From NCBI RefSeq assembly GCF_000247815.1, contig NC_021683.1:8192148-8256147 (forward strand): a stretch of DNA of 64,000 nt, written 5' to 3'. Made by a program: the position numbers and the translations under genes. This stretch comes from Ficedula albicollis (lineage: Eukaryota > Chordata > Aves > Passeriformes > Muscicapidae). Under the pieces are notes generated by a model, which made no database searches, had not been told where the DNA came from, and saw nothing but the letters and a program-made list of their open reading frames with translations. Positions 24,201-36,200 of the stretch are shown here, piece by piece (position 1 is the stretch's first letter; each line of letters begins with the position of its first letter).

Positions 24201-27200
24201 CTGCCTGCCAGCATCCCAGTGAGCAGGGCTGTCTGGAGGGAGTGGGATGGGGGTTTAGCCACAAGTTTGGATAGCAAGGGATGCACTGGGGATCCTGTAC
24301 AGAGCCCAGTGGGTGTTTGTTTTGGAAATAAGGGAGTCCCACAACCACAGGATGCCTCTATACTGCAGTGAGCCAGTGTCCCCCCAGCCCCATCCTGGCT
24401 CCCTCCTCTTCCCTAACTTGGTCCTTTCCTCCTGCTGTGCTGGCCTCACTTCCCAGCCCCTCACTGGAAGAGGCTCAGGAGATGGGGCTAACCAAAATCC
24501 TCCTCTTCTCCCAGGCCTGGATTCTCTTGAGCTCCTCTGGACACACATTTTCCTTGGCCAAACACCCCAATGCCTCCTGATGATTTAGAGGCACCCAGTG
24601 CTGGGATTCAGGACCCGCTCCTGCTCCTTCCTTTGGATGTGCTGATGCCACTGTGCCCCCTCCAGCTCCCACTGCCAAACCAATGCCCTGAAAATCCCTC
24701 TACAAGTGAATCAGGGCTGGAGGGGGGACACGTGTCACCTCTTCCTCTCTCCCACCCTCCATGCCACTGCAATGCAGAACAAAACCTGCATTTGTTTTTG
24801 CGGGAACCGTTTGGCTTGTACTCAGCAAAGTGCAAAAAAAAAAGAAAGGGAAAAAAATGGAGCCTCTTTGATAAACTGTGATATGAACTCGGGTAAAATC
24901 CAAACAGCTGTGAGTGCTACAAGGGAAGCTTCTGTGTCAGGAGGCAGCGAGCCTGCGAAAATCCACTGCTCTGCCTGCCAGGATGCTCGCTGGCCGCCTG
25001 CCCTCCGGCTTTAATGAACTGTGCACTCGCCATCCCCCTCCTCATGCCTGGCTGAGAGGAGGAACCGGAGAAAGCTTTTTAGTTTGGTTTTTTTTTTTTT
25101 TGTCCATTTGCAAAGCAGGAAAAGGGACTCCCTCCCACCCAAGGCCCTGGCCAGGCACAGGGTGATGGGGCAGGGTAGTGAACATGCCCAGTTCTGCAGA
25201 GGTCAGTGGGCTTCTCCTAGCTCATCTACAGTCCATTCCTCTGTGCCTCCCTTTAACTTTCCCTGCTCCCCAAAACCTCCTCTCCCCAGCATGCCTGGAG
25301 ATCCAGAGCACTGTTACAGTGATGTGGTGGCAAACAGGCTCTGCTTTCCTGCATTCTTCCTCTGCCCCAGGCTTGCACTGTGAATGCCCTCCGGACTCCT
25401 GTCAGGCTCTTATGGGATTTTGTACCCCACTGTACCCCAGCTCTCAAACTGCCTCTTTTACATTGCACAGTGGGCTCCACAAGCCCACAGGAGAATGTGC
25501 TTATTGAAGTTTTAATTCAGTGAGGCTCTGGTACATAATTCTGAGCTCTCTGATATCCTCCCAGCCCCATGAAGTAGGAGCCAGAAGGGGAAAACCCAGT
25601 TTCCTCCAGGGTAGAGGTTGGCTCTGGAGTCAGAAGCAGCAGTCACCAACAGCATGACCTTCACAAGGGAGGAGCCTGGTTGCCCTGTCAAAGGATTATC
25701 CCTGCTGGGAAAGCAGGAGCTGGGCCAGTCCTGGCCAGCTCCCTCCTGGGACTGTACCCCTAGGGAAGAAAAGGAGATGCCTCCACTGAGCTGCAGGGAA
25801 TGGATGAGCTGGTGCTGGAAATGAGTTTGCTGTGCTAACCCACCAAAGCTGCTCCAGGACCAGCCGTGCTTGGAGTTGCTTGGAAGTATTTGATGGATTT
25901 TCCTGTAGAAAAATGGGAACCACATGTGAGCAGCAGTGCCGGCGTGGGCTGGGACTAATTTGGGTCAGCGAGAGGGTGGAGGGGAGGAAGGGGAAATGTG
26001 CGTAGGAGAGGAAAATCCTCACAAAATGGCCAAGTTTCTTCAAAGGGCAGGTCCCCAGGTAGGGATATCTGCTTCCTCCCAACGCTTTCCCTAGGATCAC
26101 AGCAGGAATGCTGTGGAAGGAGGGAGCTGGGAGAAGGCAAACTGGACAGTGGGGAGAGGAGCCCACAGCTTCCCTGCTTGCTGACTGTCATGTTCTGCAG
26201 AGCAGGGATTCAGCACAAGCAGCTTCCAAAGTGTCTCCCAAATTTTCTTTGGCTGATGGGGTGAGGACCTTCATCGTGGGGGGGAAGCAGCTTAACCTGT
26301 CTGATCCTGTTTGTTGGGACTCAGGTATTCTGATGGTGCTTCCTTCTCCAGCTCTGTAGCTGTGACAACTCGGTTTATTCATCTTTGTGGAGAGAAGAGC
26401 CAGGACAGGAAATCAGGCTGATTAACTTGAGTTTTTCCCCCACCTGTCTTCCAGGGGATCTTGCTCAGTTATCCCCTGAGCACAGGGCACACTCAGTTAA
26501 AGACTGAGAAGAGCTCATCTCAGTCAGTGGGTCCAGCTAGGCACTCTGCTCCCAGGATGGGATGTCCTCAGATAAGATATCTCTGGATGGGACATCTTTA
26601 ACTCCACACTGAAAGCATAGAGCTGTGCAAAAGCCATCTTGCTTGGAGTTCCTGCCATTCATTGCTCCTTCCCTTAGTGCATGAGCTGCTCCTCATGTTC
26701 AGCTGCATCTGGAGCTGGTCCCCTCATAGCACTGGTTGCTCTCTTAGGGTCCTGGCAGGGCAGGGAGCATCCATCTGCTCCCCTCTCATGCATCTATGGG
26801 ACTTGAAGGGTTTGAGGGAGCAAGGCTCCTCAGGCTGCTTCCCTCCTTGGGATCCCTCCAGGGATCCTGGCGCAGAAGGCAGGGCAGGCATTGTGATCCA
26901 GTGCAATGCTGAGAGGCAGCGGGCATGGAGGCGAGCCTGGCACTAAAGCTGAAGTAGCATCTGGGGTGTCTAAACCACGGCATAAATGGGGTATTTTTTC
27001 AGCTGACACTTGAGTAGGAAGTGCTGCAGGGTTCACTGAGTTACTGTCACCTCCTTCCAAGATGTGCTCGAGTTGTTGGCAGAAGAGACAAGGCAGCTTC
27101 ACCTCCCACCGCAGGGTACACTTATCCCTGAGCCATGGGACGCTGCCACCTCTTCCCAATCCCTTTTTCCCTTCCTCCCGGAAAGCTTCACCCTCAAACA

Positions 27201-30200
27201 CAGAGTGTATTCCTGCTGTAGCCTATCTCTCTGCTTTCAGAGGTTTAGAGATAGCCAGCAGGGCCATTTGCCACCAAATTTGCCTTCCCTATGTGAGAAT
27301 CCAAAGCTCATCCACCTCTAGGACAGCAGCCTGCTCCTTGGCCATGCTTTTAGGAACAAAAGCACTTTTATTTCTTCATCTTAAAGCAAAGTGATGGGGA
27401 GGAGTGAGCAGGGACTGCAGCTCCCATCTCTGTACAAGCTGTGCATGCCCTGAAGAGGATCAGCCTCTCCCAGCTCCTGTTGCCACAGCTTTGCACCCGC
27501 TCCTTTAACCTATTTTATTTGCAGTGATGAGAAATTATGGGGGGAGAAATAAGGCGCTTGTCAGTTTTCTTGAAAATTAGGCCACAGCTGTCAGCCTGAA
27601 AGGGAAGCGGACGTCTCGAAGGAAGGATCTGCTGCTGCTCTACAGTTCTCCCCCACTCCCAAGCCAGCCCATACCCTTCTTCCCCTTCCAAACAGAGCTT
27701 GCTTGAAAACATCCGTGCCTGTTGTAAGTGCCCCTCTGGGGACAGGCTCTGGAGGGCACAGTTGAACATGAGTTGTTCCTCTCAGCAGAGGTGGTGGCTG
27801 GAGCCAGGCTCTAATGCTGCTGCTTGTGCCTCCTGCCTGGGGCTTGAAGCCCCAAGAGCCCAGGGCAAGACTTGCATTTGCCATCCATTTTACCATCAAG
27901 TCACTGGCAAGTTTAAAAGTTGAAAAAGAATTGCTTTGGGGAGGTAATTCTTTGCTTTCCTGGAGGGTTTGGAAGGGGAGGTTTGCCTGTTTTTCAGGTG
28001 TGCCTTTTGTTGATGCTCAAATGTTCCTACAGGATTTTGTAAGCTTTGCAGTCAGTCACTCATCAGTGCGGGTGCTCAAGGCCAGGTTGGATGGGGCTTG
28101 GAGCAGTCTGGTCTAGTGAAAGGTATCCGTGCCAATGGCAGGGCAGTTGAAATGAGATGGCTTTTAAGATCCCTTCCAAGCCAAACCATTCCAGAATTCT
28201 ATGGGCAGGATAGCTTTATGCATAAGTCACTGTAAAGTTTCCTCAAGGAAACTCCTGGCACACACCAGCTTGAGCAGCTGGAGACTGGTGCTGGTTGTCT
28301 GTCATGTGGGCTTCACCTTGGAGGAGCTGTCATATTCAAAAGTTGGTCCATACCTTGGGCTGAGTTTCCAAATTTAGTTGTCTTTTAGCTTCTGGCCCAT
28401 TCCAAAGGATGTTACTCTCCCTTCTCCTTACTACAGTCCTGTGTCCCTCTTCTGTTTGGTACAGAGCTGTGGGTATCTCACTGATCATAAAAATGTCCAC
28501 AGGTGTTGGATATCTGCTTGGAGAACTCAAGGTGATTTCATTGAAAGGCGCTGTTCTCCAGGCATGTCCAAGGTGGGAACAGGGCTGGGTTCATCACGAG
28601 TCAAGGTGTATGTGCCCAGCTTCAGGCTGGACTATCAGCTTGAGTGGGCAGCAAGGCAGCCATCCTGCCAGCCAGGAAAAGGGAGCATCAGGAGGAGCAG
28701 AAGCCACAGGCTGAGGCTCTGCAGGATCAAGATGCTGTTTCATCAGTTGAAGCTGGCTGGAAATACTAATGTACATTTGTGCTGTGTTCCTCTCAGGCAT
28801 CCGTCTGTGTTGCTGTGGGGATCCCCAGGGATCCCTGGGGAGCGCCTGGCGCTGGGGCGGCCGCAGCCCAGCGCTGAGCTGGCACCGCGGCTCTGTCGGC
28901 AGTTGTCACGCTGACGCTGCTGCCAAGCAGACGCTCCGTGGGAGGGTTTTCTTGTTTGCACTGAAACACTCTGCACCTTTCCCTTTTCAAGCAAAGGCGT
29001 CACAGGGCTTGTCTCCTCCAGCTTTCCCAGATCTACACATCTCCTCCCAGATCCACACTTCTCCTCCCAGAATCTACACATTTCCTCCCAGATCCACACA
29101 TCTCCTCCCAGGATATGCACATCTCTGGTCTGCAGCTTTCGCTAAGTTGCCCTGGGGAGCTTGATAACCGTTCCATTAAACCAAACCTGATGAGGGTCCT
29201 TCTCCTCCCCAGATCTGCCTCCTGCAGAAGGAGCTCCCCTGCTCCCAAACCTCACAAACCCTTCAAAATCCCTTACATAAAATGCTATGGATTTTGTAAA
29301 GCAGGAGCTGTTGGGGTTGCCATGGTTTCCCTTGCCCGGAGGAGCAGCTCTGGAGCCTGGATTCAGGAAAGGGGGGGATTAAAATGGAGGACTGGGATTT
29401 TCTTTGCTGATGTGGAGGGAAAGGATGGGACTATTACATCCTCCAGCCTTCCCCATTTGCTCTCTTCTCCTTCTCCTCTTCCCATCCTAATTTTATCTAT
29501 GCTTCCTCTGCAAATTCCTAAAGGATCCCAGCTGCTGGGCCAGACTGGGGATGCTGCTTTTCCTGGCAGGAGAATTTCAGGGGGATGGGGATGGGCTGTG
29601 GGTATCACGGAGGCTGTGGATTCCCTGGTTAGGTGGGTTAAGCCAGGGCATCTGCTGAGGAGCCTGGGGTGTGGAGGAAGGGTGGGGAAAAGCCTTTGGG
29701 AGGAGAAAGGAAGGGAACAGAGGAAGAGGATTGGGAGGAAGTATGGAGGGACTCTGCCCTCCTCACAGCTGTGGAAGTTTTGAGACTCATGAGCAGAAAA
29801 GTGGAGCAGAACCCCTCAGAGCATCACTCCCAGGCCTCAGCCAGCTCCTTCCACAGCTCAGGCTCTGTCCCAGTTGCTGGAAGTGGGACAAGACATGATC
29901 CTCTCCCTGCTGGGGCCCCGTGTCTATTAGCCCAAAGCTAATAAAGCAAATCACTAGTGCTTAATGAAGAAGCACCTGCTTAATTGAACACAGCGGGGTG
30001 GTGCTCAGCACGGCCAGGCAACGGGATGGGAGCAGTGTTTCCCCCCAGGCACCCCACAGATCAGAGGAGATGATTCTGCACTAAGACTGGATTTTTTAGA
30101 TTTTAGGGAAAAACAAATGTTCACCCTCTTCAAGCAAGCGTTGATCTGGCCTGAGCCTCCACCACCCTGTTCCTGCATGGTGGCTCAGAGCAGGGGACGG

Positions 30201-33200
30201 AGCTGAAGTGGTTAAAGGAACGAGCGGGCAGGATGGGAACTCTGACAGCTCCCTGAAATGATGATGTTTAGATTAGCCGGTCTCCAGGCATCGAGTTGTC
30301 AAAGCAAGAGGGCTGGGAGGGACGCCGGGGCTTGTCCTTAATTGGAGATGTGGCTCTAAAGCCACCCCATCTCGCCAACATCCTCTGGGCTCCAGCACGC
30401 TGCCCTGCAGCAGCTCCCTGCCCCTGTTCCCATACCTCATCCCACCCCACTGACCATTTGTATGATGGGAATTCATTGTGATTGACATTGCTGTGCTGGC
30501 AATTTGGTGGCTGCTACATCAGAGACACAAGGGGACCCCAGGGTGGCTGACATGGCCACACAAAGCTTGTGGTGACCTCTGTGTCTCTTCTCTTGGCCAG
30601 CCTTGTGTTGTTGAGGAGTCCTTTAGGCAAGGGGTTAGCAGGGTCCTGTGACTGCAGCAGGGGTGGAGGTGTCCTTCTGGGTCCCTTGGAAGCCCCACGG
30701 TTGCTCAAGGTGTCCCTCATCATCATACTGCAGGTGGATGCTGCCTCCCATCTGCCTGCAGCCACTTTCCTTGGCTCCATCGGAAAGGCTTGAATAACCC
30801 TTTTAATTTAAGGAGTTAAATTTTAATACCACATTTCATTATCGCCATGTGCCTGCGCTGCTGGCTGCGTAACATAACCGATATGTGCCATGATGCTCTG
30901 CGGCTCATGCCTCCCTGGGGACACTTCTTGCCCTCTTCTTTCATGCCAGGAGATCCTTGGAGACTCTCTGGGTCCCCATGGGCAAGGGGATGCACGTCAC
31001 CCACAGGGATGCAGAAAGAGCTCCAGGGAGAGGCATCTTGCTGGAATGATGCTTCAGGGGGATTCGCCAGTTCCTTCCGTCATCACATCATGTATATATG
31101 GGGAGATACATATATTTAAGGGGTATGTGTATATATATACACATATTTATGGTATGTAAATATCCAGGATATATTTATGGTGTGTACATGTAAGGGGTAT
31201 GGCTCCCACTCTCTATTTTCTCTGCCCTGTTCCCTTCCACAGCCACTCCACTGACATCTCAGTTGGAGCCACCTGTCCTCTGTTCAGCCCCTTTCCCTGC
31301 CTCCTCCCAGCCAGCCTGGCGTTCCCCTCATGCCATCAAAGCCTCCCAGGGAATGAGTTCCTGGGGACCCTCCCACCCCACCAGCAGATGCCTGGTGCTG
31401 GCAGTTGGGCTCAGCTGCTGGCTGCTGTCATAGTGGCCAGCAGCTGCAGGACCAGCCAGTTGTCCCCTCCTTTGGGGACTGCTTTTGGGATATGCTGACC
31501 AAAGGGCTTCATGGAGGGGAGTTTGATGTCTCTGCCATAAGAGGATGCTATGCACTGGCAAACTCATTCTGCTGGTGGATCCCAGAGAACCTAGGGGCAG
31601 CTGGAGGGGCCGGTGCCCAAGCAGGTCAGCGTCCCAGTGAGGTGACACAGCTTTGAAGCAGAGGAACAGTCTCCACACAGCTACTGCTCTAACACCCCGA
31701 CAGTTTCCAGTTCCCCAATGCCACCGAAAGGAGGAGGGAGAATCCCAGCCCTTCCCCACTAATCAAAACCAGGCCTGAAATTAGAAAGCAGCTCGCATTC
31801 AGCCCCCTGCTCACTGTGAGCACAGCGTTCACCAGCCAAATGACAGAGCTCCTATTTATGGAAAGTGAGAGGCTTCCTTTTCCATGGAGGACCAGCGGAG
31901 GGGGAGCCTGAAAGGCATCCTTTTTGTCATGGGGGAGCTTTGGAGGTCACTGAATTGCCCTTAGTGCTTCCTGGCACTGTTTTTCTTGTTTAAGCTCTTG
32001 CTATAGTTTTCTTGTCTGGAAGGTGTAAAACACCGGCTGCCCACCAGCAACAAGCATGGGATCCAGTCCCAGCTGTACTGGAGCACCAACTGTTGAGACT
32101 AAAACTACCCCAGTGTTTGTCCCTGGGGAACCCATCCCTTCTTTGTGCACATTAAACCATCCCACTTTATGGTTCAAGTACCCACACAGCTGCTGGAGGA
32201 AGCTTGGCGAGGATGGGCCATCCAGTTATCCCCCTTGCTGGAGAAGGGTAGCATGGAGCCACCTTACTCCTGGGCTGGGCTTGGTCCCACCCAGGCTGGG
32301 TTTGCTTTGCTGCAGCTGGCAGTGACTGGATCCTGCCTGCAACGCTGAGCTATTGATTTGCTTCTGGCTCCATCAGGCTGGACTAAAAGCCTCTGCTTTC
32401 CCCTTTCCTCCCTCCATGCCTCACTTTCCCACCGCTTTCCCTCCTCCAGCCAGCCCGCGTCCAAGCGGCGAGAAATCAGGGAAGCGTTTTCATCCCCATG
32501 AATGCAGCTGGTTACGTAAGAATAATTGGGATAAATGAGCTTATTTATCACAGCCCGTTCCATTTTAGCGGGGTCCAGGGCGATCGCCGGGTTGGGTTAC
32601 ATAAAATCCCGCACAGAGCATCTCATTGTCCGGTGGCAGCCACGCGGGATGCGGGAGCTGCCCATGGAGAGCAGCCAGGCCTGGGTGAGGAGGGAGGGGA
32701 TTATTTGGCAGGATGAAGAGGTGGGAGGAAGATGGGGGGTTTCTTCCTTCATATTTTGAGGAGGGAAGATCTGTTTCTTCATTCTCCTCCTGCATCCCTA
32801 AACCACCAGGCTTTAGGTTATGGGCTTTGGAGTCTAGCTATAGTCAAATAGTCTTCCTATGGTCTGTCCTTTACAGGAGCAGGGGCTGGAAACTCACATC
32901 CTTCCTCCTCCTCATCCCAGGAGCTGAAAACATGACTTTCAGGCAGGGGAGGTTCAGGTGTACTTCCTACCTCCTGGCCAAACCAGGCAGCTAGTGAACA
33001 CCTCCCACCCCAGCAGCCCAAGCAGTTGCTCCTTGTTTTGCCTCTTAATCCTCTCAGAGATGCCTGCAGGGGGAAATCTGAATCCAGCTAAAATAATCTG
33101 GTGGGGAACTGTGTTTGGTAGGAGCTGGGGGAAAGCAGAATGGCTCTGGGGGTTGCCTTAGTGCCAAAGTTCCCTATCAGCCCATGGGGAAATGTGGTGA

Positions 33201-36200
33201 GCCAGGGAGCCTTCCAGTTCCAGGATAAAATGGGATGCTGAGGAGCCAGGTGGGCTTCCCTGTGTCTCTCCAATCCCCATGCTGGGGATCCGAGCTGGCA
33301 CTGGGCAGCATTTCAGGTGTCCTCAGACAAACTGCTCAGGAAGGCAAGAGCTTGGAGAAAAACAGGAAATCCCCAAATCCAAACAAATGTGGAAGAAAAA
33401 GAAATCTGATGGTGGTTTTGCTGCTTTTTTTTTTTTACTAAAAAATGTTGAAAATCTTGGGAATGCCTCAGGGTTTGTTAAGCAGGACATTCCTGCTGTG
33501 ACCCAGCCAGGCAGATCAGCGTGGGCCGCAGTGCTGGTTACACTGTTTTGAGGAAAGCACTGCTGGCAGGATATCCAGTGGAGCAAAGACATGTTCCAGC
33601 TTCACCAGCTGGATCCCTGGAGCCACTCAGCACCGGATCTCATGGCAGCTGGAGCATGGAGGAGTTCAAAGAGCAGCTTCTGGCTCCAGGGCTGCCAGGT
33701 TGCACAATGCCTGGAGGAATTGCTTCACCCCACTGGCTGCATTCACTAGGATGTTCCCCAGTGTCAGTGGGGTACTGGTCTGACTAGGCCATCACATGCC
33801 ATCTTCAGTGGTCCTTCTGCACACTCACTGGTCAGGCTGGAAAGTGACACTGAAACCTCCTGACAGGAGGTCATAGAAAGGCTTGAGGTGGCACGAGCTG
33901 TAGCAGTGCGTGCCAGCAAGGCCCCAAAGCAGTGTGTCCAGGGGCATCCAAAGCAATATGACCAGGGGTGTGTCTTAGCCCAGCTATGTTTTTTTGTTCT
34001 TGTCCTGGTGTGAATAGCTGCATCCTCTAATTGCCCCACAGCATCTCTCTGGAGAAGTAGGCTCACATCAGAGTTTTGATTGTGCTCATTAATCATCCTT
34101 CCCCCTGGTTTTTCTCCTCTGTGATACACAGGCAGCTTTGTCTACTTCTGAATGCAGAGAACATCTTTCACTCCATGGCAGACATACTGCTTAGGGAGGA
34201 GGACCTCAAATTTGCCTCTACCATGGTCCACACCCTCAATACCATCCTGCTGACATCCTCCGAGCTCTTCCAGCTGAGAAACCAACTGAAGGACTTGAAG
34301 ACCCCGGTATGGGCAGCAGAAGCAGGCTTAACAGCTGGAGGGGACATAATGGGGGTGGTGGGGACCTGGCAGACACCTGGGAGTGTATCTTGCTGCTCAG
34401 TCCCTGCCTAGTAGGTCCCAGCGTTGGAGCTCGTGCAGCCTCTTTATTCATCCACCCTTCAGAAGCTGAGGATGGGCTTGGAGGATGTGCCCAACTCCTG
34501 CTTTTCTCCCTGGAATGGGAATGGGCTTACTGAGCCCTCAAGCAGCTGCTGCCTCCCTCCATCTGCCCCTCCATGGGCCGTGGGACAGATGACAGCAGGA
34601 GGAGAGTCCTGCGGTCCCTCAACTGTCCCTCCCAGGAACATGCCCATAGGATTTGCTGAGCAGCTGCCACCAGGACCAGTGACATCTAAGGAAGGAAAGG
34701 AGGAAGATTTCTCCTCGTCCTCCTCCCGCTGAAAATCAGTGATGCAGGGGTGTCCCCCTGGGCAGGACAGCACTGTCCTGCAGCCCCTCATCCTGTGGTG
34801 GACACAGCAGCCCTTAGGGCCACTTCATCATGCTGTCACCCCAAAGCCCACCTGGTCTCCATCTCCTGAAGCTGAGGCTCATGCCAGTGCCAGGTGGACT
34901 TGGTGGTTCCAGAAATGTCCCTTTGTGTTTTGGTGGCGCTTGCCATCGGGCGGGTTGGTGTTGGGTACCTGGGGCTTTCCATGCCATGTCCGTGCTCCCA
35001 GTGGTGACCAAACCCCTCTCTTTCCCCAGGAAAGCCGTAACCTCTTCTGCTGCCTGTACCGGTCCTGGTGTCACAACCCTGTGACAACTGTGTCCCTCTG
35101 CTTCCTTACCCAGAACTATAAGCACGCCTACGACCTCATCCAGAAATTGTATCCTTTTGGGATTTTCTGCCAGGGTGGGGCCTGAGCTGGCCCTTAGTCC
35201 CTCTGTGGTAACCAAGGTCACCCTGCAGGCCAGCTCAGCCTCCTGCTTGCAGCCCATCATTACTAGGGCAGGGCAGCATGTTCTGGGTATGTGCCAGCTC
35301 CCTTCCCCTGGTGTCATCCTTGTTTTTTGTGGTGAAAAGAGAGGAAGGCGTGCACTGACTGAGCTTTGACCTTTCCCTGCCCAGGAGGGGAGGCTCCTCA
35401 ACATCCTCTTCCTTCCAGGAAGATGAAGGCTTTGGCCTCCTGGCCTGGTGAGGAGCAGGCAGTGCCCAGCATGGCACAATCCCCGGTGAGCTCACCATCT
35501 GCCTGCAGCAGAGTGATTATTTTCATGTGCCAGTAAACCCCATGCCTCCCTGAGTAGTTTTCCAAATGAAGAAGCTCAATAACACGCTCAACTTCCCTTC
35601 CCAGTGCACACCGGCATTCCTTCTGGGAGATGCACTATCCCTGTGGGCCAGGAGGGTAAAGGCAGGCAAGCGTCCTCCCTTGAGCGCTCATCCTGCCTGC
35701 TCTCAGATTTTTGGGCAGCCTGCCTCTCCCCCTATACCTGCTTGTTCATCAGTCTCCCTCCATCATCCCCTGGCCACCCTACAGACCTTTCAGCTGTGTG
35801 CAAGCGCTGCCTCTTCCCTGGCCAGTTGCATCCCACAGGAGCTGTGGATGCAGGGAGGAGGCTTTGCCAAAGCCGTGGTCTGCACGGGGCATCACCCGCT
35901 CAAGCCATCTGCTGCTGCCCGGCCGCCTTTTTCCAACGTGACATCCTTGACAGCCACATCCAGCGGGGATCTGGAGGTCACCGTGGATTTCCTCACCGAG
36001 GTGGACAAGCTGGTGCAGCTCATCGAGTGCCCCATATTCACATGTAAGGAGGAAAGGCCGGGTGGGGAAGGGGCGGCGCACGGTGCTCCCCCTCCCCGCG
36101 CCTCCATCGCGGGCGGCAGCCGCCGCACGAATAAATAGAGCAGAAGTTATGAGACTTCTTGCCGGGAGGTTTGCCCAGCACTGGAGCTGCCCGCCGGGAA

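Larger units (their letters stand above)
19386..34131 (+). other. VAC14: VAC14 intron, 14.7 kb
   Basis: Donor GTCAGA at 19386 and acceptor GATACACAG ending at 34131. Contains CR1 ends at about 22085-22148 and 28060-28205, a five-unit tandem repeat at 29021-29122, and a TA-rich stretch at 31085-31190. No coding exon seen. Reading frames of 100-220 codons here are composition-driven and lack family signatures. Confidence 0.85.

Noticed and set aside
29115..29783. 222-codon + frame in a VAC14 intron
   Set aside because: Low-complexity, no recognisable domain, no supporting splice pattern; consistent with chance in GC-rich intron.
35566..36138. 190-codon + frame around the duplicated exon, as a separate gene
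   Set aside because: Only the 80 bases 35964-36043 match VAC14; the rest is intron with no signature.
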